Below, in pieces: positions 41,544 to 54,000 of a stretch of DNA of 64,000 nucleotides. A program made the position numbers and the translations under genes. Each line of letters opens with the position of its first letter. The stretch's first letter is position 1. The notes under the pieces were generated by a model. That model had not been told where the DNA came from, ran no database searches, and saw only the letters and a list, made by a program, of their open reading frames with translations. Source of the DNA: Mesocentrotus franciscanus (lineage: Eukaryota > Echinodermata > Echinoidea > Camarodonta > Strongylocentrotidae); NCBI GenBank assembly GCA_037976565.1, contig CP137675.1, positions 29,959,820 to 30,023,819 on the forward strand. Reading direction: 5' to 3'.

Positions 41544-44054
41544 TTGTGGGTCTCTGTGCAGAGTAAGCAGAATTTGATCCAAAAGTTTTTAAAAACTTGA
41601 TTATGTAGTAGAGAGAATGTGATAAATTATTCCATGGGAAATATTAGTAATGATTATTACGCCTCAGACATTTTAAGGAGTTATTTTATAAAAAGAAATA
41701 ACGAATGAAGTACGGTAAAGCTCTTTGTCTTCTCGCTACATTTAGAAAGTATCTTTTTTGTTTTTACAGACACACAGGTTGTTTAGACAATGAAGGAGAG
41801 TTAAAACCGTTACTGAACTACAGATCACTATTTATGTTGACATTTAAATTTAGATCATCTTTAAAGAATTTTATCGGTAAACATCGGGAAAATGTCATCA
41901 TTGAAACACAATGAACTCTGAATGACGCCTATAAAATCAGTTACAAATAATATTGACAGGCTCCATAAAGAATGCTGACTCGTGTCAGCCTTTCATGAAG
42001 TCGATAATTAATCTTTTAGGGCATTGAAATGTTCATTACGAATGGCATAAATAGTCTCAGTGGCGTAGCTACGGGTTTTAGGGAGGCATTCGACCCCTTC
42101 CCCTTCCCCAATACCCCAATCGAATGGTGAAAAGGTTGGAGAGAGAAAAGGGTAGGGGAATGAATGAAAAAAGGTGATACGACCCCTCCCATATGCTCCA
42201 CTATCACTCAATGGTGATGTTCTATCGCATCGCATGTCATCCCCCCCCCCAAAAAAAAAAACTCACATGTGCTCTTTTAAGTATTTCAGGTCAAAATGTC
42301 CAGCCATGCTTGTGTAGGAAAATAATTTTTGCAATCAAAAACTATTTCTTACTTTTTAAACGTATGATCGATTTCTTTTTGAGGCATAACTGAAAAGTAT
42401 AATTACACAACGTTTTGTCAATTTTAGACATGATTGCACTATTTCAAAATATTCCAAGCGGCCCTTACTATGAAAGCGTCGTTTTCACGTAAATAGACAT
42501 TTTTGTTGTCAATGTGCTTTTGGGTTTTTGTTAATAGTTTAGCAGATATTCCACTTTCATCACGACAACTTCTTCTTTCCTATTATTTTCGCCTTTTGAC
42601 TCATCATCTGCCATTCAACCTCCATTTATTCGCTTTGTGTAAAGTATTTATAGCAATATATGCTAGTAACACGCAATGTGTGATTTTTAATGGCGGTTGC
42701 GTGATATATGGCAGGTCAAACAATATACCTGAATATAATAATCTATATAAAATTATATTATTTTATGATATATGCTATCCCTCAATAAATCTGTCCAAAG
42801 TTTGTCCTGGTACCAAGGGGCGTTACGTCTCAGGTTTCGGCAGATACGAGAACACACTTTATACCATTTTATTCAAAGTATATTTTACTGCAATGTTTGT
42901 ATTCCATCAAACTTACCATACTTCAAATTCTATGCTCTGTAACATCCAATACTTTCTTCTTTTTTTTTGCTGATATGTAATTTCTGTATTGTTATGACTA
43001 TTTGTATTTGTATTTCATATTTAATTGTATTTGTTTCACGGCCCTTTTTTTAAACAGCCAAGTTTCTGAATTGGGTTTTTGAAGTGTTTAAAAAAAAAAG
43101 AATAAATCCATCAATTTATTACAATGATTTAAAGGAGACTTATTTTTGTGTTCCACTGTATCCATGATATTTTGAGGGTATTCAAATATATTCGACATTG
43201 AGATCAAAAATGACATGAAATGCCCTTTAGACTTTACAGAGTATTGGTACATGTACATTAGGGGGGTTCTTGGCCTAAGTAAATGTTTAACATGTATGTC
43301 ATCCCATTCATGTGTGATAATTGTGATTTTTATTTGTACGTTTATTTTTACCTAAAATGACCATATTTAAAATCATTTGACGTTGGAGCCACTGTGTGAT
43401 TTCTTTGTATTAATATATATCGTCATAGTTGTTACTGATGACATATTCTACAGTTTTCGGGGAGGCATGTCGGTGGTTGTTGTTGTTGTTGTTGTTGTTT
43501 GTTTGTTTTTGTTTTTTTTCGATTGGCTGTTGACATGGCAAATAAGGGTAGTAATTTCGCAACACCTCGGGCCAACCAATCTAACATTTATGAAAGATTT
43601 CAGTTATTAAATTTCAATTGCAGGTTGTTTTTAATGATTCATAATTCAGTATTTGTCTTTAAAATATATTATATTTAGATTGTACTGGTTTATAATACAG
43701 AAGTGATTTCATTTTAATTACCTTAAAGGCTCACTCCATTTATATGCAACATTCAATGTGAGTCAATTCAATGCAATACTAGTAAATAAGGTACGATTGG
43801 GAACCTATACATAAGATCTTTAATGGTACAAAATGCATATGTTATTGAGATTTATTTACGCCAGCGACATACTATTATGGTGTATGTAATTGCCCGTATA
43901 TTATAGATTCTGTCTGATATTAAACAGAAAATGAACCAACATTCAACCATTCATTTCATGAACACTGTGATTATCTAATGTTCATGGGTTTGTGTTAAGA
44001 CCATAATACCAGATACGGAATGCGGTAATAACGGTTCACAGGTCGCACCTAACA

Positions 44055-44463
44055 TAGCCTCTTGTCGATGGCCCTGGCGCTGTTGAAGTCCGTAAATTCT
44101 GGCGAGCGAAGCGAGCCAGATACGAGGCGCTTGCGCGAATTATATATTCATGAGACCCGATTTCCTACTGAATTATGCATGTATACGTGAATAATGTAAC
44201 CACCGCAGCGATTGCCCAACACAGACGGGACTTTACTCTCTCGGAGGAAATCCGCACAGAGCGGTAGATATTACGTCATAGTAGCTCTCTCTGATTGGAT
44301 GATTTTCACCGAACTTCAGTTGGGTCGGAATATTCGCCAAACAAGGAAAAACATAAGAAATCACTTGTTAAGAGGCCCTCGGCGCAAGCGCCTCGTATCT
44401 GGCTCGCTTCGCTCGCCAGAATTTACGGACTCCAACACCGCCAGGGCCATCGACAAGAGGCTA
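44055..44463. repeat. Large inverted repeat upstream of gene 3
   Basis: Arms 44055-44136 and 44382-44463 (82 bp) are reverse complements with about two mismatches. They include CTGGCGAGCGAAGCGAGCC, separated by a spacer of about 245 bp. This is foldback-transposon architecture. No transposase and no clear target duplication was seen. Confidence 0.88.
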
Positions 44464-44877
44464 CACCTAACACAGTATATGATTCAGTTAATAACAATCA
44501 TAGACCCCCCCCTCCCCCACTGGGGCGGATCAAGAGGATTTTATGAAAAGGGAGCACAATTCCGAAAATAAACAATTAAGGGGACATGTTTATATTTTTC
44601 TTTTATACTTGGGTATGCCAGTTAGATTTTAAAAAGGGGCTGTGCTCTTATTTTTTAATACCAAGGGAAAAAACTAATAATGGGAGACAGCTTTCTCCCT
44701 TCTGGTTATACGTACTCGTGTAATTTAATGAAGCTAAGGGGCGTTATGATAATAATTGGGCCACAATGTTTGCATATCGAAGCAATAATTAAAATCGAGC
44801 CAATTGGAAACGAAAACTGAGCACTAAAAAAAAACAATTAAATTTGCCTGCTAGGTTATGAAACTCAAAACTTATAC

Positions 44878-44886
44878 AATATATAC
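44878..44886 (+). promoter_or_regulatory. Possible TATA element of gene 3
   Basis: AATATATAC, 94 bp before the gene 3 ATG, identical to the sequence upstream of gene 2 (21559). Confidence 0.3.
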
Positions 44887-44979
44887 GTGCCTGGTTAGGT
44901 GCTGCACAGTATGGAAATAATTACATATTGGAAGTCATAGCTCGGGAAGTCTGGGATATATCTTACTTTCGCTGGTACT

Positions 44980-45028
44980 ATGGCTAGGATGTTTTTACTG
45001 AGGATAGTAGTCGTTGCTACAGCATTGG
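44980..45028 (+). CDS. Gene 3 signal-peptide exon
   Basis: ATG followed by [16 protein letters not shown], a short basic-then-hydrophobic signal sequence. It ends in phase 1 at TTGG|GTATGT and is read into Val-Ala-Cys of exon 46535. The signal sequence differs from that of gene 2, although position and phase are the same. Confidence 0.8.
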
Positions 45029-48000
45029 GTATGTAATCAAATGGAATTTGAATAAAAAGAGATGATTTTGAAATAGGTATATCAGTTCAAGTTGTAATGA
45101 AATGTATGAGGTAATGAAAAGATTGGCGCATGTTAGTCACTTTAGAGCCAAGGTGGAGGCACCAGAAGAAGGTTGATTTTCTTTAATCAAGTAGGATTGG
45201 AAACATGAAAAGTATTGTTTAAAGGTTAAGGCATTTTCATGTGTTAATAAATGTTTAAATGTAGAGATATTATTTCGATGATTTAATGATAGTAATACTA
45301 AAGAAGATATTATTTAGCTGATATATGATTGGGTATGGTAGATGAAATTATGAATTAGGGAGGGGTAAGACAATGGGCGACGAAATGATTAATCATGGAA
45401 TCTTTTTTGAGGAAACAAACTCGGCGGATTGTGATGGAGTGGGAGAGCGAGGGGGGGGGGAGTCTCAAATCTCCTTACTCAATACAGCATCTGTAATTCA
45501 ACCGCGCTTTGAAAAAAAAGGAGTAGGCATATTTTCTTCTAAAGAAATTGTCTTGTTTATTAATGAGAAACGCAACGTGATTAGAAAGACGCCCTGTTAG
45601 GAAGACAGTCTGATTGGAAAGATGATGTGATAAGGTTCAAAAAATCCTTAGAAACACGGTGTGATGAGAATAGAAACATGACGTGATTAGAAACGCGGCG
45701 TGATCTGCTTAGAAACATGACGTGATTATAAACAAGACGTTCGCAGAAATACGACATGGTTGGGAAGACAGCGTAAGGGGGTAGAGTAATGGTTTGTTCA
45801 AACGTTGTTATAAACAAGACGTGATTAGAAACAGAAAATGAAAAGAAGGACGGCGTAATCAAAAATACAATAAGATTAGAAATACGGCGTACCTAGAAGC
45901 ACGGCGTGATTACGAACACAATTTCATTCGAAATACGACGTGATTAGAAGCACGATGTAGTAATAAATACAATGTCGTTAAAACCACGACGTGATAAGAA
46001 ACACGACCTTTTTAGAAACACGCAGTGAATAGAAACACGACGTTATTAGAAATACCACGTGCTTACACCGACGACGATGATGTCGATGCCGATTTCGACT
46101 GGCTCTTTCGGACGTCAAACGACGTAGTTAGCCAGACGACGTAGTTAGAAACACGACATACTGATGTACATGCAATTAGAAACCCGAAGCGATGTAGTTA
46201 GAAATATCAAGTGATTAGATCACGATTTAAATATTGGTAATCATTTGCCTCTATAATATGGTCTAAGATAGAAATCCTGAGAATGCAGAGGTTGTGGACA
46301 TTTCTAAAATGACTAAGTCATCTAAGATACGGCTGAATTTGCCTTCTTTTCGTGAAGATTAGGGGCATTTGTTTTATAACTAGGCTTGTCTTCTGGTATT
46401 GCAATACTGATATTTTATTAATTTTACTGATAACAATCATTCTTGATAACTTTGAACACCAATACCACATCCAAACTTAAAGGAAGAGAATTACATTTAT
46501 GTATTTTATGAAACTTTTCTCGATAAACTTAAAGTTGCCTGCGAGGCGGAAATGTCATGTAACTTCGAATGGGGCATGTGTGGCTACAGGCAAGACACCG
46601 CCGGTGTTGATTTCGACTGGCTACGTCAGAATGGTTCGAGTAGCGTGGAAGGAACAGGCACAGGACCAGCGGTAGACCATTCATCTGGTACAACACAAGG
46701 TAAGCATTAGATCGTTCTTGGATCTTGTTCAATAAATTGAAATCATGTGAGGTATAAAGGACTAAATCCAACTTGACAGGTTTTAGTTATCAACAAAGCA
46801 TTGGATATTCTGACAAGTTCAAATGTAAAAGGCGGACCCCTGCTCCTGCTTTTCTAATCAAAACATCGAGACATATGCTGATGAAAGCTTTCTGGTCCGT
46901 GTTCTTCTAATCAAGTTAAACACAACCCACGGCCCTGTTTCATAAAACTTGTAATCAATAACAAGTTACAAGCTACTGTTATAAGCTACTGAAATCATGG
47001 CATCTGATTGGCTGAGAGCAAATTTGTGATAGAAGTTTAGCAGTTGTTATAGATAACAAGTTTTATGAAACGGGCCCCTGGTTCTGATATCACGTTAAAC
47101 AAAAGGAAAACTTAAAACTCATTCTAACTTTCATTGTTAAACCTGATTTTTGACAAAAACAGTCTCAGCTTTAAATGTTAGTCCTATAAAATGAACAACT
47201 ACCGAGGGTTGTTGTTGTTGTTTTTAACAGGTTTGGTGGATTTGGGCCCCTTCTTCTCTCACGTAGGCAATTAAAGGGAAATCCAACCTTGATAGCAAAC
47301 TACTGTAGAGGAAATCAGAAAGATATCAGAGAAGCATACTAGAGAAATTTTGAATAAAATTGGACAAAACATAAGAAAGTTATCAATTTGTGAAAGTTGT
47401 GATCACTCAAGGTATGGGCTCTTCAAATTGGCTTAATCAGTAATGTCTCTGCGATGTAGTGGCGGACAACTTTCCCAAAATTTCAATTTGTCATAAAAGT
47501 ATGACTCGGGTTGTATTTCTCTTTAGATGACCTATACAACTATGTTATCCTTGATGTATTTTGAGTAGTGCCCCAAGGGAAAAGACAAACAAAATAATGA
47601 TATTCTTGTACACGACAAACGGGAGAATTATCCGTCACATTCCAATGACCAAATTGCCAATTTAACATCCGCATAGACTTTAATAGTGATCTCATACTTC
47701 AAACATTCATAACTTTCTTTTCATTGGTCCGATTTATTTAAAACTCTATCTTATTGTTCTGGGGTGTTTCACAAAGATCCTAAGTTGAACTTAACTCTAA
47801 GTTGGACTTAAAAATTATGGAGAGCCATTTGTAGCCTTCAAATAAAATATATTCAAGAGCAAAAAATCAAGTATTTTAGAATTTTCATAAATTCCACATC
47901 AAGAACATAGAATCTCCTTGATAATAGAAAATATGAATGATTTGAATCAACATTTTATGCCTTTAAAAAAGACTTTTACAAAATATTTTCAAAGATGCTA

Positions 48001-51000
48001 ACGGCTTTCCATAATTTTTAAGTCCAACTTAGAGATAAGTTCAACTTAGGATCTTTGTGAAACACTCCCCTGCTCTCATACAAATAAACTTATTGCAAGG
48101 GTTGGATTCCCGGTTGGATTGCCCTTTAAAGTTGAAGTTTGGTACTTCTACCAAGTCTAACTTTCAGATGATCTTGTTTTGTATCAAGACCGCGAATAAA
48201 ACCGGATATTAGGCCTATAAAAAAAGATGAAAACCATGGGGCGATGATCCCTATAAAACTTGGTCAATATTGATCCCAGTTATAAAACTAAATGGGAATC
48301 AATATATACTACAAGAAGGAAGGTTCTGATGTACTAACATAATGAAGGGGGTTTGTTCTCGCATTTTGGGATCCCCAGGGCGAATCTCTCCGACCATTTC
48401 TTTGTCTTTATCTCTGTCTGTCTCTCGCTCTCTCTCCTCTTTCATCTTCTTTCTTCTCTATCTCTTTCTCTTTCTTCTTAATTGCATCTCTCTCTCTTGT
48501 TATCCTTTTTTCTTCTGTTCACTCTTTTCCGTTTTTCTCTGTGTTTCTTCCTTTTCTTTGATTCCATCCTTTCTCTCGCTCTCTCTCTCTTTTCTCGTTT
48601 TGTGTTGCTATTCACTGTCTTGCTGTTCTTAGTTTGAGAGCTGTGAAGTTTTTTCCTTATTTTTTTTTTTCGATATATGGATAAAGAAAGAGAGAAATGA
48701 TGAAAAGGGAAACAAGTAAGGAAAAACTGTAAACAGTCAAACGAGTTTGCATTAGTAAGGTAATCATGGTTGAATTTGCTCATAGACAAGAAAAACAAAT
48801 TATTTATAGGATCAAGAGGGGGCGCTCGATCCAAATTATTCACTGTCTGCTACCACTGAAAAGTGTCCTTTTTTTGTCAAATATTATTAATTCTTATTTA
48901 TGTTAGAGGGACTGGACCTAATATAAACAAAACTGTCAAGAATATCCACGTGTGTGATTCATTGTAAAATGATACGATTCAAAGAGACTTGGCAATACTT
49001 GCCTACAAATAGCTTTAAATATCATAATTACGAAGGAATTCCGTTAATTGTAAAAATTTAAAAAAATCTTGTAGTAAGCCTAATTCATTCTGTTCTTCAG
49101 CATATTATAACTTCAACTTTCTAATAACGTGCTAAAATCAAATGTATCTGGAAGTATGAATGGGAATTAATCATTTATGAAATTAGCATACTGGTAATAT
49201 TCTTGAACGACAAATACTAGTAACTAAAAGACAATGCAATAATGTTTAAATTATAAAGTATCATTTGCTGACCCAAACAACAAATTATGTTCCATAACGA
49301 GCAATTCTTAATAACTTTAAGGCAGGTTCCCTTGAAAAGCAATCCTTGTATCAGACCTGGACCCTGTGACACAAATCTTAGCAATTTATGGTACGATTCA
49401 TTTTTTGCGATTGATGGCATTAATCACTATGTGCAATCAATCGTACGAGCAATTGCTAAGCTTTGTGTATCTTTAACCAGAGTACATTTAACTATTTCCT
49501 CTGTTTTCTTTGTCCTCCTTGCCTCTACAGGCTTCTATCTCTTCGCCCAGGCTAACTCTCAGACATCGGGGGACAGGGCCGCCCGAATCATCACCCCTCC
49601 TCGCGCTGCTACACAATCGCAATGTATACAGTTTTATTACTACATGTATGGTGACGACACCGGCTCACTCAAGTAACTCAAATATTACAATTATTATATT
49701 TTAATCAATTAATACGATCGCAGAGACTTTCGAGAATTAATGTAAGGTAATTTCAGTATTCATGTCCATCAACTATTGAATTGTGCGAACATTAAGCTAA
49801 AAAAAAAGGGTACTAAAATTGGTCCTTTAGTTGAATTTGTTGTCTTTATCTTATTTCTTAATATCGCTCAATTTAGAAAATGAGTTCTATGAGATGAATT
49901 TCGGTTAAAGAACGGTAACATTTTGAAATGAGAAAGGAAATTTAAATCGTAATATGTCTTCCTAAGCGTTGTTTGAAAACGATAATTGTTTGCAAATCTA
50001 TATTAACTTATAAAATGTGTTATTTTCACGAGTACTTCAGTTGAATTAAACAATGATGCTGATAATAAAGATGAAGAATCGTGATGCTGGCAATACACCT
50101 TTTCACGGTTACAAAAGTGCGCATGCGCAGACATGGGCGCCATCTTAATTTAAGAATAAATGTAAGAATAAACAAAGATGTTAACCCCACTGACCTCTAG
50201 AGGTCAGTGGTTTAGGCGTAATTAAGATAGCGCCCATGCAAATATGATGTGAGCGCACAGCGCAGGCATCTGAAAACATTGAAGACATCACTGCCTGCGC
50301 TGTGCGCGCTCACATCATATTTGCATGGGCGCTATATACGCGTAAACCCCTGACCTCTAAAATGGCGCCCTTAACCGTGAAAAGGTGTATAGGATTTTTT
50401 TCTCCTTCCTGGGTCTTTTCTATTCCCTTCTATTGTTATTTGTGTAATGTCTTGTTCTACACAAAGGAGTAAACTAAGGCAATATCAATGAAGATCAAAT
50501 AAATGGCACACTGGAATAATGTAAATAAACTGATGTAGGCATCAGCACCAGTCAAAGTTTATGCCCAAACAAAGACCTCTTGGAAGGGTCTCCGACATCC
50601 TCTGGCGGGGTAGCATACGTTCCGCCCCAAAAAAAAAAAAACCTGTCAGGGGTTCTTCCTTAATTACAAATGGTAGAGGAACTGACCAAAAGTGCATATT
50701 CGGATAGCGACACTGATGGGATTTTTAACAGTCTCGTAAGTGCAAAACGAAATGTTAAAGTAATTATACTTTAAAGCAAATAACCAGCACTGATAAAAAG
50801 GTAAAAATCAATATATGAACTTTCTCGTTCATTTTATGTCAGTTTGGAAGATCACTAACGAAGAAATGTCCTCTCAAAAGATTGCTCTTGAAATGCCCTA
50901 TTATTTGAAATATGACAAGAAGAAGCACAAATATTGGGACCAACCTCTCTGGCCAAATGTGTGTCGATAGGCCCATATACCATTTTCTGTGTGGAGTGCA

Positions 51001-54000
51001 TGTGACTTCCAGCAAGATTGAGTCAATTTGTTCTTAATACACCCTTTCACGGTTAAGTCCGCCATTTAAATTTGGGAGTAAAAATGTTTTCAGACGCGCA
51101 TGTATTGTTGCCTCACTGCCTGCGCTGCCGCTCATATCATATCGACACATGCGCTTTGCATGCTGCATAAAATAATAATCGCAATATATACTCGCAATTA
51201 GAAATGGCGCCCATGTCGGCGCATGCGCACTCTTGTAACCGTAAAAGGGTGTTTAGGGTGACTCCAATCTTCACAGTATACATCAATCTTTATGTACTGC
51301 ATAATCAATCTTTTTCAAATTGCTTCCAGGCAGTTTCTCTCACGACACAATTACATGATATGTTTAACTGTGTTTCGAAATTCCTTTTTGTTGTTTAACC
51401 TTACAAAGGGTATATGTTCGTAGAAATGATACAACTGCCCTTGGTGATGCCGCTTACACTAGAACAGGGCAGCAGGGAAAAGGCTGGTATCGTGGCCTGG
51501 TTGATCTAGGCTCCGATAAGGGGAACTTTTTAGAGGTAAGCTTTCCCTTTGGGTATAGACTCGCTGAATCTAAACTTACAATGTTTTCCTGAATATGAAC
51601 ATTGAAGATATATACATCTATATATATATATATACATTATATTTATATATATTTAAAAATGTATTAAAAATGCCTCAAACCTATATGTTTACGAATCGAG
51701 AGCAATCCCTAATTATTTTTTTACTTCTCTCTCTCTCTCTTTTTTTTTTTTGGGGGATTTGACATAGGCCTATACCTTGTGAAACAATAAAGTCGAAAAT
51801 CAACCTTTACCTTAGGAGTCACTGGAAAAAATACCTGAAGACGGTCTAGATCCATAGGGCTGTCGACGACTTGAAAAGAATTGATGAACACTACATGTAC
51901 TAAGAAAAGAGTCATAAAACACTTTTCTGTGCTTTGAATTAGTATTAAAAAGTCCTAGAAAAGAATAACTATAATATAAGACATTGTTTTCATGCAGTTC
52001 CTTTACAAAAGTCAAATATTCTCCTGCTTATTGCAAAGAGATAATGGTTGACTTGCTATACCTGTTATTTTTCAAGTTAATATTTGAAGCCATGATAGGA
52101 AAGGGTCAACTCGCCGACATCGCAATAGATGATGTAGCAGTGTTCGACGAAGATGATTCTTGTCCACTCGGTAATTTCACTTTTTGTTATTTCTCATATT
52201 TCGAATTTTTAGCGTTTTCTACTTTTTTTTGCGGGGTAACATTCAAAATAGACTAACCATAGAGATCATTGGGTTTTTTTTTTTGGGGGCACATCCCGCC
52301 CCTTCTTTTAAACCCAATCGGCATACATAAGCCTAACTACAAAACTTTCCCCCTTAACTATGTAATTTGGGGGCATTGTTCCTCCCCTCCACCTCCGCTC
52401 CCAATTTATGTATCAAAATCCTGGATTCGCCCCTTCATAGAGGTAGACACACACGTTCTGCCTTTTTACAGATGATTGACGAAAAGGGGCAATTTAACGA
52501 GGAAGGGAGTGACCTATAAAACAGTATTGGAAGCTTGGGGGTATTGAGGATGTCAACCTTCACCCGACAATTTAGCTCATGTGAAAAACGCCTATCCTTC
52601 GGCTAGATATAAAAATTTCAAAGTAAAAAAAAATATCGCCCGGTCACTTTGGTCCCTCGCATTGCAATGTATGTTATTAATCGTTGTGTAACACCATGCC
52701 CTGACTACTCTTATGTGGTGTAGCCATATACGGTTTGATGGTTATGGCCAAATCTATTTTAATCTTTTGCGGTTTCTTCTCCTTTTTCTTCCTTTTCCTC
52801 TTATCCATCTTCTTTCTACACCTTCCCATTTTTATTTCATCATCACTTTTCTTCGTTGTTTCGCCTCCTCTTCTTTAACACTCCTTTTTTTTCTTAATCA
52901 TTAGACGATCTACTGTGTGACTTTGAGAAAGGTTTTGTGGTATCGTCCAGGACAAGAACGATGATTTTAACTTTATCCGCCAGCGAGGCGGAACAACTTC
53001 ATCCGGAACAGGCCCTGACGCTGATCATACCACAGGAAACGGTATGAATCACTGTCTAGTTCAGACAAGGGCCCTTAAATTATAAAGAGAGGCGATTGAT
53101 TCAAATAAATCGCAACTTAACAATGATCGCAACTGTGTACAAAAGAAATATGAGTTGCGATTGATTCGAATCAATCGCATTTCTTTATGAGACGGGGTCC
53201 CGAACCACTGATTAGGAGAGTTACGCCAACCTTGGTTTGGCACAATTTTAATGCTGCTTTGTTGGGTATAAACACTAAACAACTAGATTACGCCATGTTG
53301 TGACCAAGCGAAACGAAGTTGGATAGAAACTCTGTGTATAGATGGCGCTGGTTCAGACATATTCAGCTCCATTATATCAAACCATCAGGTAAGATGATTC
53401 AGAAACCCACATCAGCCAATCAGGTTAGGTGTTTCTGCAGTCCAGGGGCCCGTTGCATAAAACTTGCCATTGATGGTAACTTTGCCATCAATGGCAACTA
53501 CCATGGTAACAGGGCTCAACAGCCAATCAAAATCAAGGTCACCATGGTAGTTACCATTGATGGCAAAGTTACCACCAATGGTAAGTTTTATGCAACGGGG
53601 CCCTGGTTAGCCAAAAATAGGGTTAAGCGTTTCTGCAGTTCCTATTGGCCAGTCAGGCTAGACGTTTCTTGATTCCATATCGGGTCAGGCGATTCGCCAG
53701 CCACATTAGCCGATCGAGTTAGGCGACTCAGCAGTCCACTTTAGCCAATCGGGTTAGGCAATTTATCAATCTACATTAGCTAATCGGGTAAGGCGTTCCT
53801 GAAGTCGCTATTAGCCAATCAGGTTGGGCGATTCAGGAATCCACATTAACTAATCAGTTTAGGCGTTTTCAGCACTTTACATTAACTAATCAGCTTAGAT
53901 GTTTATGCAGACCACATTGGTCAATCGGATCAGGCGGTTCTACTGTCCACAGTAGCCAATCCGGTTAGGTTTTCCTGCCGTCCACATTGTCTATATTATA

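Larger units (their letters stand above)
41461..44979. other. Intergenic region between genes 2 and 3
   Basis: No supported gene. It holds the gene 2 3' UTR, an isolated CAGTGGCGTAGCTACGGG sequence at about 42059 that resembles a hAT-type end, a GTT microsatellite (43478-43505) and the 82-bp inverted repeat at 44055-44463 about 0.5 kb before the gene 3 start codon. The rest is AT-rich. Confidence 0.6.

Noticed and set aside
42503..42973. 156-codon open frame downstream of gene 2
   Set aside because: AT-rich, no domain, no splice context or homologue recognised; probably chance in non-coding DNA.
44212..44571. 119-codon open frame
   Set aside because: It spans the spacer and right arm of the inverted repeat, and the translated composition shows no known domain.
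45590..46215. Possible CRISPR-like array
   Set aside because: Units are contiguous and degenerate with no constant repeat/unique spacer alternation, and the context is a eukaryotic intron.
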